Shown piece after piece: positions 5,098 to 5,332 of a DNA stretch of 5,332 nucleotides. The translations under genes were made by a program, and so were the position numbers. The stretch comes from Conexibacter sp. (GTDB lineage Bacteria > Actinomycetota > Thermoleophilia > Solirubrobacterales > Solirubrobacteraceae), in NCBI GenBank assembly GCA_025964055.1, contig JAOPZP010000327.1:1-5332 (forward strand). The letters run 5' to 3'. Every line of letters starts with the position of its first letter. Within the stretch, counting starts at the first letter, position 1. The notes under the pieces were generated by a model that saw only the letters and a list, made by a program, of their open reading frames with translations, had not been told where the DNA came from and made no database searches.

Positions 5098-5332
5098 GTG
5101 CGTGCTCCACCGGACGGCCGCCGTACCGGCCGGACGCGGAATTGGCTGCCGACCGGCGGCACGCTGCCGGCTGCCGCGTTCGAGGCGCGCCACCGCACGG
5201 TGGTCGCCCTGCTGTGGCTGCACGTCGTCGCGTTGCCGGCCTTCGCGGTCGCGCGCGGCTACGCGCTCGCGCACGGCCTGCTCGACACGCTGCCGATCCT
5301 GATCTGCTCGCTCGGCGCCCTGCGCCGGGAGC
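5098..5332 (+). CDS. N-terminus of a membrane signalling protein (3' truncated)
   Basis: The frame starting at GTG 5098 is open to the window end (78 codons) with strongly G/C third positions. After a basic start it reads NWLPTGGTLP (15-24), then FEARHR (28-33), a hydrophobic segment VVALLWLHVVALPAFAV (about 35-51), and a second one beginning DTLPILICSLGAL (about 63-75). From general knowledge, the pattern of WLP..G..LP, then F..RHR and a hydrophobic LLW.H segment resembles the multi-pass membrane anchor at the N-terminus of actinobacterial diguanylate cyclases, histidine kinases and chemoreceptors. The output domain is beyond the window, so the specific class is unknown. GTG 5098 is the only usual initiator in frame before the motif. 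It lacks a Shine-Dalgarno, so leaderless translation is possible. The overlapping frame from ATG 5087 stops at about 5302, is Arg/Cys-rich and is not coding. The gene is divergent from the response regulator, sharing a 104-base intergenic region. Confidence 0.65.
   Translation, partial: MRAPPDGRRTGRTRNWLPTGGTLPAAAFEARHRTVVALLWLHVVALPAFAVARGYALAHGLLDTLPILICSLGALRRE

Noticed and set aside
4990..5274. Minus-strand open frame of 94 codons upstream of the regulator
   Set aside because: It is antisense to the plus-strand membrane-protein start, which has better codon use and clear hydrophobic segments, and it covers the likely regulator promoter.
3968..5302. Long plus-strand open frame (444 codons) opposite the kinase and regulator
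   Set aside because: It lies antisense to two genes with complete domain motifs. It has no recognisable domain, and long antisense frames are expected in DNA of this GC content.

Overview
This 5.3-kb window is very GC-rich, with almost exclusively G or C at third codon positions. It looks like chromosomal DNA of a high-GC actinobacterium. The dapA–rnj pair, the style of the protein sequences, and the membrane-anchor motif at the right edge suggest the class Thermoleophilia (a Solirubrobacter/Conexibacter-like organism). That placement is inferred from protein character and gene order; no taxonomic marker such as rRNA is present.

Left part (1-2666, plus strand): the acidic, Ala/Gly-rich tail of an unidentified upstream gene ends at 112. 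It is followed by dapA (dihydrodipicolinate synthase, lysine/diaminopimelate pathway) and, 6 bases later, by rnj (ribonuclease J, mRNA decay and rRNA maturation). The tight spacing, and a Shine-Dalgarno that overlaps the dapA stop codon, indicate one operon. Linkage of dapA to an RNase J gene is known from Bacillus and Actinobacteria.

Middle (2667-2745): a short convergent gap holds two strong GC-rich hairpins. They probably end both the dapA-rnj transcript and the kinase transcript from the other side.

Right part (2746-4993, minus strand): a two-component system transcribed regulator first, consisting of an OmpR/PhoB-type response regulator and a membrane HAMP/HisKA/HATPase kinase. The regulator begins with GTG, lacks a Shine-Dalgarno, and has a -10-like TACCAT placed so that the mRNA could be leaderless. 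Between regulator and kinase lie two tandem 53/54-bp units. Each is an imperfect palindrome of 46/47 bp, and the palindromes are separated and bounded by three copies of the 7-mer ACGTCAT (ATGACGT in the sense direction). Removing both units restores a classic ATGA stop/start overlap between regulator and kinase. With the units present, the junction instead encodes a 36-codon ORF, itself joined by ATGA overlaps to the regulator stop and to the kinase start. This is the most unusual structure in the window.

Right edge (5098-5332, plus strand): the divergent start of a membrane protein, cut by the window end. Its N-terminus resembles the membrane anchor found on actinobacterial signalling proteins (diguanylate cyclases, kinases, chemoreceptors). 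The output domain lies outside the window.
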